64,000 nucleotides of DNA from Anomaloglossus baeobatrachus. Its lineage: Eukaryota; Chordata; Amphibia; Anura; Aromobatidae. This document shows, piece by piece, positions 54,113 to 64,000 of the stretch. The translations under genes were made by a program, and so were the position numbers. Numbering within the stretch: the stretch's first letter is position 1; every line of letters starts with the position of its first letter. The notes beneath the pieces are model-generated. The model made no database searches and was not told where the DNA came from. It worked only from the letters and a program-made list of their open reading frames with translations. The DNA lies in assembly GCF_048569485.1 (NCBI RefSeq), contig NW_027442238.1, forward strand, positions 62,001-126,000, written 5' to 3'.

Positions 54113-55503
54113 AACCAGAATTGGTTTGGGCCTCGAGTGGCACCCTGGCCTATGCCGGACACATCTTAGGGAGAGAGAGCGAGAGGGAGACAAACCCACG
54201 CCTACACAAGACATTTTGTCACCCAAGCCAACCCTTGAAAAGGCTGCTTTGCAGAGCAAAAACAAGAAGAATGGTGCGTTTTGCAGCCGCCGCCCACTGC
54301 AATGAATCTGAATAACTCCTCCTTTAGGGCGCAAGCAACTCCCCTCCCCCTTGCAGTCTTTCCAATTCACGATACAAAAAGACGGACAGGACAGGTTGCC
54401 TGACTTTCCGTCACTGCCACCCTTTGCCATCCTTACCCGTAGAAAGCCCTTTCATCATCCCCAAACCCTAATCTTTTCCCTTTCCTTCCCAGCCCCCAAA
54501 CCCTGCCCTCTGTACCTTTCTCACCACCCGCTTCCCTTCTCCTGTCATCCCCCTACCACCCGGGAAAAAAAGAGATTGCCCCCTCCTTCCACTAGCCCAC
54601 CCTCCCACCCAAAGAACAACTTCTTCTGCGCAGCTTGTTTTCTAGGCAGCAGCGCTATTGTGATGTCATCGGGGGGCATTGTGACAAGCCGCCAGTGTTC
54701 CGTCTCTTCATGTTGTGCACAGTTCAAACGGAAAATACATCAACAGGCAGACTACAGAAAAGCTTACTATCAAAGGTTAGAGGGGGGCTTTCTCAGAGGG
54801 CTTTTTACAGTTTTTCTATTCCCAATTAGCCGTTTAAGTGTACTTATTGAAAGTAGTAATTCTTTCATAGGCCGCCCTTTCTTAGTATTTGACGTTCCTT
54901 ATATTGCGGTATGAGGCTTCGCAGTAGGTTGCAAACATTCATCACCCATGACTGTCCCCAATTGAGCTCAGAAGCTCAATGTCTATCATGACCTCTCTTT
55001 TAGAATGTCCAAGAGCAAGCAAACTATTCCTCCAGGAGAGGGCGCCAACAGACTACTAAAGAGATCATCATTACTCAAAGAAAACCCCAAAAACCAATGC
55101 ATGATAGGAATAAACAGGTAACTTTCTTTGGAGTGGAAGCGGAGAGATCGCACCAGATGCCAATTCTAGATCTTATCACACCTGTGGTCACTGCAGCAGC
55201 AGGTGAATCCACTTTGTCCAAAAGGGATCTATTCCATTCAATTGCAAATGATCTAGATAAGACAGAGAACTGCAGCACGGGGACATAGCCGAGTTGGTCA
55301 GGTTGAGTGGTGATGAGTTTGCTATTTGGATGAATAAAGAAAGTCAAAAGTGTGAAAGATAAAAAACAAAAGGAGGAAGTGTGAAAAGTGAATGGGCCAA
55401 ATTGAGGTGCATATGAAGACGTATGCTTTCTTCCAATTCATTAAATCGGGCTAATATGAATCAGGTGAATTGAGTTCTGCTTTTGGAAACTGGGTTAAGA
55501 AGG

Positions 55504-55690
55504 GGTGCACCGTTCCTGGAGGTACTGCAATACCAGGTCAATGCGTGGAGTGGACAGAGCAAGCTCTTTTTCCATCTCCCTGTTCTAAAAATCCATTTAA
55601 TATATGGTCCCCAGATAGGGGACGTATCAGATATTAAACTGATAAGAACAGATACTACACTTGATCTTAGCCAAAAGGCCGAGAAGCGAT
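55504..55690 (-). ncRNA. RNU2: U2 snRNA, copy 36
   Basis: Consensus RNA. 3' box 55476-55490, PSE candidate 55735-55752. Directly upstream of the PSE the purine tract is rearranged and 2 bp longer (55761-55774), which shifts the array phase by +2 from here. Confidence 0.96.
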
Positions 55691-57083
55691 AACCAGAATT
55701 GGTTTGGGCCTCGAGTGGCACCCTGGCCTATGCCGGACACATCTTAGGGAGAGAGAGCGAGAGAGGGGGAAAAACCCACGCCTACACAAGACATTTTGTC
55801 ACCCAAGCCAACCCTTGAAAAGGCTGCTTTGCAGAGCAAAAACAAGAAGAATGGTGCGTTTTGCAGCCGCCGCCCACTGCAATGAATCTGAATAACTCCT
55901 CCTTTAGGGCGCAAGCAACTCCCCTCCCCCTTGCAGTCTTTCCAATTCACGATACAAAAAGACGGACAGGACAGGTTGCCTGACTTTCCGTCACTGCCAC
56001 CCTTTGCCATCCTTACCCGTAGAAAGCCCTTTCATCATCCCCAAACCCTAATCTTTTCCCTTTCCTTCCCAGCCCCCAAACCCTGCCCTCTGTACCTTTC
56101 TCACCACCCGCTTCCCTTCTCCTGTCATCCCCCTACCACCCGGGAAAAAAAGAGATTGCCCCCTCCTTCCACTAGCCCACCCTCCCACCCAAAGAACAAC
56201 TTCTTCTGCGCAGCTTGTTTTCTAGGCAGCAGCGCTATTGTGATGTCATCGGGGGGCATTGTGACAAGCCGCCAGTGTTCCGTCTCTTCATGTTGTGCAC
56301 AGTTCAAACGGAAAATACATCAACAGGCAGACTACAGAAAAGCTTACTATCAAAGGTTAGAGGGGGGCTTTCTCAGAGGGCTTTTTACAGTTTTTCTATT
56401 CCCAATTAGCCGTTTAAGTGTACTTATTGAAAGTAGTAATTCTTTCATAGGCCGCCCTTTCTTAGTATTTGACGTTCCTTATATTGCGGTATGAGGCTTC
56501 GCAGTAGGTTGCAAACATTCATCACCCATGACTGTCCCCAATTGAGCTCAGAAGCTCAATGTCTATCATGACCTCTCTTTTAGAATGTCCAAGAGCAAGC
56601 AAACTATTCCTCCAGGAGAGGGCGCCAACAGACTACTAAAGAGATCATCATTACTCAAAGAAAACCCCAAAAACCAATGCATGATAGGAATAAACAGGTA
56701 ACTTTCTTTGGAGTGGAAGCGGAGAGATCGCACCAGATGCCAATTCTAGATCTTATCACACCTGTGGTCACTGCAGCAGCAGGTGAATCCACTTTGTCCA
56801 AAAGGGATCTATTCCATTCAATTGCAAATGATCTAGATAAGACAGAGAACTGCAGCACGGGGACATAGCCGAGTTGGTCAGGTTGAGTGGTGATGAGTTT
56901 GCTATTTGGATGAATAAAGAAAGTCAAAAGTGTGAAAGATAAAAAACAAAAGGAGGAAGTGTGAAAAGTGAATGGGCCAAATTGAGGTGCATATGAAGAC
57001 GTATGCTTTCTTCCAATTCATTAAATCGGGCTAATATGAATCAGGTGAATTGAGTTCTGCTTTTGGAAACTGGGTTAAGAAGG

Positions 57084-57270
57084 GGTGCACCGTTCCTGGA
57101 GGTACTGCAATACCAGGTCAATGCGTGGAGTGGACAGAGCAAGCTCTTTTTCCATCTCCCTGTTCTAAAAATCCATTTAATATATGGTCCCCAGATAGGG
57201 GACGTATCAGATATTAAACTGATAAGAACAGATACTACACTTGATCTTAGCCAAAAGGCCGAGAAGCGAT
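57084..57270 (-). ncRNA. RNU2: U2 snRNA, copy 37
   Basis: Consensus RNA. 3' box 57056-57070, PSE candidate 57315-57332. A private A-to-T at 57352 lies just upstream of the purine tract. Confidence 0.96.
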
Positions 57271-58803
57271 AACCAGAATTGGTTTGGGCCTCGAGTGGCA
57301 CCCTGGCCTATGCCGGACACATCTTAGGGAGAGAGAGCGAGAGGGAGACAATCCCACGCCTACACAAGACATTTTGTCACCCAAGCCAACCCTTGAAAAG
57401 GCTGCTTTGCAGAGCAAAAACAAGAAGAATGGTGCGTTTTGCAGCCGCCGCCCACTGCAATGAATCTGAATAACTCCTCCTTTAGGGCGCAAGCAACTCC
57501 CCTCCCCCTTGCAGTCTTTCCAATTCACGATACAAAAAGACGGACAGGACAGGTTGCCTGACTTTCCGTCACTGCCACCCTTTGCCATCCTTACCCGTAG
57601 AAAGCCCTTTCATCATCCCCAAACCCTAATCTTTTCCCTTTCCTTCCCAGCCCCCAAACCCTGCCCTCTGTACCTTTCTCACCACCCGCTTCCCTTCTCC
57701 TGTCATCCCCCTACCACCCGGGAAAAAAAGAGATTGCCCCCTCCTTCCACTAGCCCACCCTCCCACCCAAAGAACAACTTCTTCTGCGCAGCTTGTTTTC
57801 TAGGCAGCAGCGCTATTGTGATGTCATCGGGGGGCATTGTGACAAGCCGCCAGTGTTCCGTCTCTTCATGTTGTGCACAGTTCAAACGGAAAATACATCA
57901 ACAGGCAGACTACAGAAAAGCTTACTATCAAAGGTTAGAGGGGGGCTTTCTCAGAGGGCTTTTTACAGTTTTTCTATTCCCAATTAGCCGTTTAAGTGTA
58001 CTTATTGAAAGTAGTAATTCTTTCATAGGCCGCCCTTTCTTAGTATTTGACGTTCCTTATATTGCGGTATGAGGCTTCGCAGTAGGTTGCAAACATTCAT
58101 CACCCATGACTGTCCCCAATTGAGCTCAGAAGCTCAATGTCTATCATGACCTCTCTTTTAGAATGTCCAAGAGCAAGCAAACTATTCCTCCAGGAGAGGG
58201 CGCCAACAGACTACTAAAGAGATCATCATTACTCAAAGAAAACCCCAAAAACCAATGCATGATAGGAATAAACAGGTAACTTTCTTTGGAGTGGAAGCGG
58301 AGAGATCGCACCAGATGCCAATTCTAGATCTTATCACACCTGTGGTCACTGCAGCAGCAGGTGAATCCACTTTGTCCAAAAGGGATCTATTCCATTCAAT
58401 TGCAAATGATCTAGATAAGACAGAGAACTGCAGCACGGGGACATAGCCGAGTTGGTCAGGTTGAGTGGTGATGAGTTTGCTATTTGGATGAATAAAGAAA
58501 GTCAAAAGTGTGAAAGAAAAAAAACAAAAGGAGGAAGTGTGAAAAGTGAATGGGCCAAATTGAGGTGCATATGAAGACGTATGCTTTCTTCCAATTCATT
58601 AAATCGGGCTAATATGAATCAGGTGAATTGAGTTCTGCTTTTGGAAACTGGGTTAAGAAGGGGTGCACCGTTCCTGGAGGTACTGCAATACCAGGTCAAT
58701 GCGTGGAGTGGACAGAGCAAGCTCTTTTTCCATCTCCCTGTTCTAAAAATCCATTTAATATATGGTCCCCAGATAGGGGACGTATCAGATATTAAACTGA
58801 TAA

Positions 58804-58811
58804 GAACAGAT
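58804..58811. repeat. Target-site duplication, left copy (GAACAGAT)
   Basis: GAACAGAT sits at the A-tail side of the insert and equals U2 residues 38-45 on the opposite strand. Its twin is at 58928-58935. The net growth of this unit is 124 bp, equal to 116 bp of insert plus the 8-bp duplication. Confidence 0.9.
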
Positions 58812-58927
58812 TTTTTGTATTTTCCATGTCATCATCCATGGCCTGCTGCAGCTGCTGTGCAGGGGCTAATCAATCATATGCTAATCATCTTGTGTGTAGG
58901 CTCTGCCACTGAGCATATGTGCTGCCG
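58812..58927 (-). mobile_element. Retrotransposed U6-like (or SINE-like) insert with short A-tail
   Basis: On the U2 strand the insert starts CGGCAGCACATATGCT, matching U6 snRNA from about residue 11 (CGGCAGCACATATACT in U6). Further U6-like blocks follow in U6 order: TACACACAAGAT (U6 TACAGAGAAGAT), GATTAGCAT, GCCCCTGC, then GGATGATGACATGGAAAAT (U6 GGATGACACGCAAAT). Between them GATTAGCAT-like sequence is partly duplicated and a GCAGCTGCAGCAGG stretch is added. It ends ATACAAAAA at the target. The A-tail and the flanking 8-bp duplication indicate target-primed reverse transcription by a LINE. The rival reading is a tRNA-derived SINE: ATGCTCAGTGGCAGAGCC resembles a tRNA A-box region and GATTGATTAGCCCC a decayed B box. 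The collinear U6 blocks favour U6, though heavy divergence means it was not a fresh U6 copy. Confidence 0.7.
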
Positions 58928-58935
58928 GAACAGAT
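58928..58935. repeat. Target-site duplication, right copy (GAACAGAT)
   Basis: Identical to 58804-58811, at the 5' side of the insert. The identity of the two copies fits a recent insertion. Confidence 0.9.
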
Positions 58936-60363
58936 ACTACACTTGATCTTAGCCAAAAGGCCGAGAAGCGATAACCAGAATTGGTTTGGGCCTCGAGTGG
59001 CACCCTGGCCTATGCCGGACACATCTTAGGGAGAGAGAGCGAGAGGGAGACAAACCCACGCCTACACAAGACATTTTGTCACCCAAGCCAACCCTTGAAA
59101 AGGCTGCTTTGCAGAGCAAAAACAAGAAGAATGGTGCGTTTTGCAGCCGCCGCCCACTGCAATGAATCTGAATAACTCCTCCTTTAGGGCGCAAGCAACT
59201 CCCCTCCCCCTTGCAGTCTTTCCAATTCACGATACAAAAAGACGGACAGGACAGGTTGCCTGACTTTCCGTCACTGCCACCCTTTGCCATCCTTACCCGT
59301 AGAAAGCCCTTTCATCATCCCCAAACCCTAATCTTTTCCCTTTCCTTCCCAGCCCCCAAACCCTGCCCTCTGTACCTTTCTCACCACCCGCTTCCCTTCT
59401 CCTGTCATCCCCCTACCACCCGGGAAAAAAAGAGATTGCCCCCTCCTTCCACTAGCCCACCCTCCCACCCAAAGAACAACTTCTTCTGCGCAGCTTGTTT
59501 TCTAGGCAGCAGCGCTATTGTGATGTCATCGGGGGGCATTGTGACAAGCCGCCAGTGTTCCGTCTCTTCATGTTGTGCACAGTTCAAACGGAAAATACAT
59601 CAACAGGCAGACTACAGAAAAGCTTACTATCAAAGGTTAGAGGGGGGCTTTCTCAGAGGGCTTTTTACAGTTTTTCTATTCCCAATTAGCCGTTTAAGTG
59701 TACTTATTGAAAGTAGTAATTCTTTCATAGGCCGCCCTTTCTTAGTATTTGACGTTCCTTATATTGCGGTATGAGGCTTCGCAGTAGGTTGCAAACATTC
59801 ATCACCCATGACTGTCCCCAATTGAGCTCAGAAGCTCAATGTCTATCATGACCTCTCTTTTAGAATGTCCAAGAGCAAGCAAACTATTCCTCCAGGAGAG
59901 GGCGCCAACAGACTACTAAAGAGATCATCATTACTCAAAGAAAACCCCAAAAACCAATGCATGATAGGAATAAACAGGTAACTTTCTTTGGAGTGGAAGC
60001 GGAGAGATCGCACCAGATGCCAATTCTAGATCTTATCACACCTGTGGTCACTGCAGCAGCAGGTGAATCCACTTTGTCCAAAAGGGATCTATTCCATTCA
60101 ATTGCAAATGATCTAGATAAGACAGAGAACTGCAGCACGGGGACATAGCCGAGTTGGTCAGGTTGAGTGGTGATGAGTTTGCTATTTGGATGAATAAAGA
60201 AAGTCAAAAGTGTGAAAGATAAAAAACAAAAGGAGGAAGTGTGAAAAGTGAATGGGCCAAATTGAGGTGCATATGAAGACGTATGCTTTCTTCCAATTCA
60301 TTAAATCGGGCTAATATGAATCAGGTGAATTGAGTTCTGCTTTTGGAAACTGGGTTAAGAAGG

Positions 60364-60550
60364 GGTGCACCGTTCCTGGAGGTACTGCAATACCAGGTCA
60401 ATGCGTGGAGTGGACAGAGCAAGCTCTTTTTCCATCTCCCTGTTCTAAAAATCCATTTAATATATGGTCCCCAGATAGGGGACGTATCAGATATTAAACT
60501 GATAAGAACAGATACTACACTTGATCTTAGCCAAAAGGCCGAGAAGCGAT
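60364..60550 (-). ncRNA. RNU2: U2 snRNA, copy 39
   Basis: Consensus sequence, back in the regular 1,578-bp rhythm after the interrupted copy. 3' box 60336-60350, PSE candidate 60595-60612. Confidence 0.96.
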
Positions 60551-61941
60551 AACCAGAATTGGTTTGGGCCTCGAGTGGCACCCTGGCCTATGCCGGACAC
60601 ATCTTAGGGAGAGAGAGCGAGAGGGAGACAAACCCACGCCTACACAAGACATTTTGTCACCCAAGCCAACCCTTGAAAAGGCTGCTTTGCAGAGCAAAAA
60701 CAAGAAGAATGGTGCGTTTTGCAGCCGCCGCCCACTGCAATGAATCTGAATAACTCCTCCTTTAGGGCGCAAGCAACTCCCCTCCCCCTTGCAGTCTTTC
60801 CAATTCACGATACAAAAAGACGGACAGGACAGGTTGCCTGACTTTCCGTCACTGCCACCCTTTGCCATCCTTACCCGTAGAAAGCCCTTTCATCATCCCC
60901 AAACCCTAATCTTTTCCCTTTCCTTCCCAGCCCCCAAACCCTGCCCTCTGTACCTTTCTCACCACCCGCTTCCCTTCTCCTGTCATCCCCCTACCACCCG
61001 GGAAAAAAAGAGATTGCCCCCTCCTTCCACTAGCCCACCCTCCCACCCAAAGAACAACTTCTTCTGCGCAGCTTGTTTTCTAGGCAGCAGCGCTATTGTG
61101 ATGTCATCGGGGGGCATTGTGACAAGCCGCCAGTGTTCCGTCTCTTCATGTTGTGCACAGTTCAAACGGAAAATACATCAACAGGCAGACTACAGAAAAG
61201 CTTACTATCAAAGGTTAGAGGGGGGCTTTCTCAGAGGGCTTTTTACAGTTTTTCTATTCCCAATTAGCCGTTTAAGTGTACTTATTGAAAGTAGTAATTC
61301 TTTCATAGGCCGCCCTTTCTTAGTATTTGACGTTCCTTATATTGCGGTATGAGGCTTCGCAGTAGGTTGCAAACATTCATCACCCATGACTGTCCCCAAT
61401 TGAGCTCAGAAGCTCAATGTCTATCATGACCTCTCTTTTAGAATGTCCAAGAGCAAGCAAACTATTCCTCCAGGAGAGGGCGCCAACAGACTACTAAAGA
61501 GATCATCATTACTCAAAGAAAACCCCAAAAACCAATGCATGATAGGAATAAACAGGTAACTTTCTTTGGAGTGGAAGCGGAGAGATCGCACCAGATGCCA
61601 ATTCTAGATCTTATCACACCTGTGGTCACTGCAGCAGCAGGTGAATCCACTTTGTCCAAAAGGGATCTATTCCATTCAATTGCAAATGATCTAGATAAGA
61701 CAGAGAACTGCAGCACGGGGACATAGCCGAGTTGGTCAGGTTGAGTGGTGATGAGTTTGCTATTTGGATGAATAAAGAAAGTCAAAAGTGTGAAAGATAA
61801 AAAACAAAAGGAGGAAGTGTGAAAAGTGAATGGGCCAAATTGAGGTGCATATGAAGACGTATGCTTTCTTCCAATTCATTAAATCGGGCTAATATGAATC
61901 AGGTGAATTGAGTTCTGCTTTTGGAAACTGGGTTAAGAAGG

Positions 61942-62128
61942 GGTGCACCGTTCCTGGAGGTACTGCAATACCAGGTCAATGCGTGGAGTGGACAGAGCAA
62001 GCTCTTTTTCCATCTCCCTGTTCTAAAAATCCATTTAATATATGGTCCCCAGATAGGGGACGTATCAGATATTAAACTGATAAGAACAGATACTACACTT
62101 GATCTTAGCCAAAAGGCCGAGAAGCGAT
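61942..62128 (-). ncRNA. RNU2: U2 snRNA, copy 40
   Basis: Consensus sequence. 3' box 61914-61928, PSE candidate 62173-62190. Confidence 0.96.
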
Positions 62129-63519
62129 AACCAGAATTGGTTTGGGCCTCGAGTGGCACCCTGGCCTATGCCGGACACATCTTAGGGAGAGAGAGCGAGA
62201 GGGAGACAAACCCACGCCTACACAAGACATTTTGTCACCCAAGCCAACCCTTGAAAAGGCTGCTTTGCAGAGCAAAAACAAGAAGAATGGTGCGTTTTGC
62301 AGCCGCCGCCCACTGCAATGAATCTGAATAACTCCTCCTTTAGGGCGCAAGCAACTCCCCTCCCCCTTGCAGTCTTTCCAATTCACGATACAAAAAGACG
62401 GACAGGACAGGTTGCCTGACTTTCCGTCACTGCCACCCTTTGCCATCCTTACCCGTAGAAAGCCCTTTCATCATCCCCAAACCCTAATCTTTTCCCTTTC
62501 CTTCCCAGCCCCCAAACCCTGCCCTCTGTACCTTTCTCACCACCCGCTTCCCTTCTCCTGTCATCCCCCTACCACCCGGGAAAAAAAGAGATTGCCCCCT
62601 CCTTCCACTAGCCCACCCTCCCACCCAAAGAACAACTTCTTCTGCGCAGCTTGTTTTCTAGGCAGCAGCGCTATTGTGATGTCATCGGGGGGCATTGTGA
62701 CAAGCCGCCAGTGTTCCGTCTCTTCATGTTGTGCACAGTTCAAACGGAAAATACATCAACAGGCAGACTACAGAAAAGCTTACTATCAAAGGTTAGAGGG
62801 GGGCTTTCTCAGAGGGCTTTTTACAGTTTTTCTATTCCCAATTAGCCGTTTAAGTGTACTTATTGAAAGTAGTAATTCTTTCATAGGCCGCCCTTTCTTA
62901 GTATTTGACGTTCCTTATATTGCGGTATGAGGCTTCGCAGTAGGTTGCAAACATTCATCACCCATGACTGTCCCCAATTGAGCTCAGAAGCTCAATGTCT
63001 ATCATGACCTCTCTTTTAGAATGTCCAAGAGCAAGCAAACTATTCCTCCAGGAGAGGGCGCCAACAGACTACTAAAGAGATCATCATTACTCAAAGAAAA
63101 CCCCAAAAACCAATGCATGATAGGAATAAACAGGTAACTTTCTTTGGAGTGGAAGCGGAGAGATCGCACCAGATGCCAATTCTAGATCTTATCACACCTG
63201 TGGTCACTGCAGCAGCAGGTGAATCCACTTTGTCCAAAAGGGATCTATTCCATTCAATTGCAAATGATCTAGATAAGACAGAGAACTGCAGCACGGGGAC
63301 ATAGCCGAGTTGGTCAGGTTGAGTGGTGATGAGTTTGCTATTTGGATGAATAAAGAAAGTCAAAAGTGTGAAAGATAAAAAACAAAAGGAGGAAGTGTGA
63401 AAAGTGAATGGGCCAAATTGAGGTGCATATGAAGACGTATGCTTTCTTCCAATTCATTAAATCGGGCTAATATGAATCAGGTGAATTGAGTTCTGCTTTT
63501 GGAAACTGGGTTAAGAAGG

Positions 63520-63706
63520 GGTGCACCGTTCCTGGAGGTACTGCAATACCAGGTCAATGCGTGGAGTGGACAGAGCAAGCTCTTTTTCCATCTCCCTGTT
63601 CTAAAAATCCATTTAATATATGGTCCCCAGATAGGGGACGTATCAGATATTAAACTGATAAGAACAGATACTACACTTGATCTTAGCCAAAAGGCCGAGA
63701 AGCGAT
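63520..63706 (-). ncRNA. RNU2: U2 snRNA, copy 41 (last in window)
   Basis: Consensus sequence. 3' box 63492-63506, PSE candidate 63751-63768, possible distal element 63881-63902. The window ends 294 bp upstream of the start, inside the spacer. Confidence 0.96.
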
Positions 63707-64000
63707 AACCAGAATTGGTTTGGGCCTCGAGTGGCACCCTGGCCTATGCCGGACACATCTTAGGGAGAGAGAGCGAGAGGGAGACAAACCCACGCCTACA
63801 CAAGACATTTTGTCACCCAAGCCAACCCTTGAAAAGGCTGCTTTGCAGAGCAAAAACAAGAAGAATGGTGCGTTTTGCAGCCGCCGCCCACTGCAATGAA
63901 TCTGAATAACTCCTCCTTTAGGGCGCAAGCAACTCCCCTCCCCCTTGCAGTCTTTCCAATTCACGATACAAAAAGACGGACAGGACAGGTTGCCTGACTT

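Larger units (their letters stand above)
58662..58972 (-). pseudogene. RNU2: U2 snRNA, copy 38, interrupted by a 116-bp insertion
   Basis: The U2 5' part (residues 1-45) occupies 58972-58928. A 116-bp insert follows, then U2 resumes at residue 38 (58811) and runs to residue 187 at 58662, so residues 38-45 occur twice. The insert falls between the branch-site recognition GUAGUA (33-38) and stem-loop IIa (47-66), so the transcript could not form a normal U2 core. Promoter (PSE candidate 59017-59034) and 3' box (58634-58648) are intact, so a roughly 311-nt aberrant RNA could still be made. A private T-to-A at 58518 lies downstream. Confidence 0.95.
1..64000 (-). repeat. Tandem array of 1,578-bp U2 snRNA gene units (about 40.5 units, open at both ends)
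   Basis: The same sequence recurs with an exact 1,578-bp period from base 1 to about 55760. The phase then shifts by 2 bp near 55761-55774 and by 124 bp at the insertion in 58812-58935, and the period resumes to the end. All 41 U2 genes point the same way (minus strand), so this is a head-to-tail array. Differences between units are rare, about two dozen single bases noticed over 64 kb. Such uniformity is typical of multicopy RNA gene arrays kept alike by unequal exchange and gene conversion (concerted evolution), as known for U2 arrays of human and Xenopus. Neither array edge lies in the window. An assembly artefact that copies units is possible, but unit-specific variants show that most units are real and separate. 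Confidence 0.98.

Noticed and set aside
58641-58946. 101-residue open frame spanning U2 and the insert
   Set aside because: It arises by chance where the insert joins U2. No start context, domain or relation to known proteins is visible.
1-64000. CRISPR array or bacterial tandem system
   Set aside because: The period is 1,578 bp with near-identical units, not short repeats with unique spacers, and the U2 gene shows a eukaryotic source.

Overview
The window is one uninterrupted head-to-tail array of U2 small nuclear RNA genes, all transcribed from the minus strand. The repeat unit is 1,578 bp and the window holds about 40.5 units, with 41 U2 copies (the first at 274-460, the last at 63520-63706). 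The array runs off both edges, so its true size is unknown. I find no convincing protein-coding gene. The many small open frames recur in every unit only because the units are nearly identical.

Each unit, read in the U2 direction (right to left), has a possible distal enhancer with a GC box about 175-195 bp upstream, a proximal sequence element (PSE) candidate at about -45 to -62, a 187-nt U2 coding region, and a snRNA 3' box 13 nt past the mature end. About 1.3 kb of spacer follows, including a long strand-asymmetric pyrimidine tract. The U2 sequence carries the branch-site recognition GUAGUA, the stem IIa/IIb region, an Sm site and stem-loop IV. It differs from the human U2 I recall mainly at paired positions that keep the stems intact, which argues for working genes. 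The RNA variant (for example the GUCCCC/GGGGAC stem IIb) and the pol II snRNA layout suggest a vertebrate. An amphibian, probably a frog, is my best guess from recalled Xenopus-like U2 sequence, but this is not proven.

The units are extremely uniform. I noticed only about two dozen single-base differences across the window, one 2-bp length change (near 55761-55774) and one real insertion. Thirty-six of the 41 U2 copies appear to match the consensus. Four carry a single substitution: one A153G, one G175C, and two adjacent copies sharing U58C.

The standout feature is the U2 copy at 58662-58972, split by a 116-bp insert (58812-58927). The insert has an 8-bp target-site duplication, a short A-tail, and an interior that matches U6 snRNA blocks in U6 order, with some rearrangement. 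It looks like a retrotransposed U6-derived (or SINE-like) sequence that landed just after the branch-site recognition element of U2.
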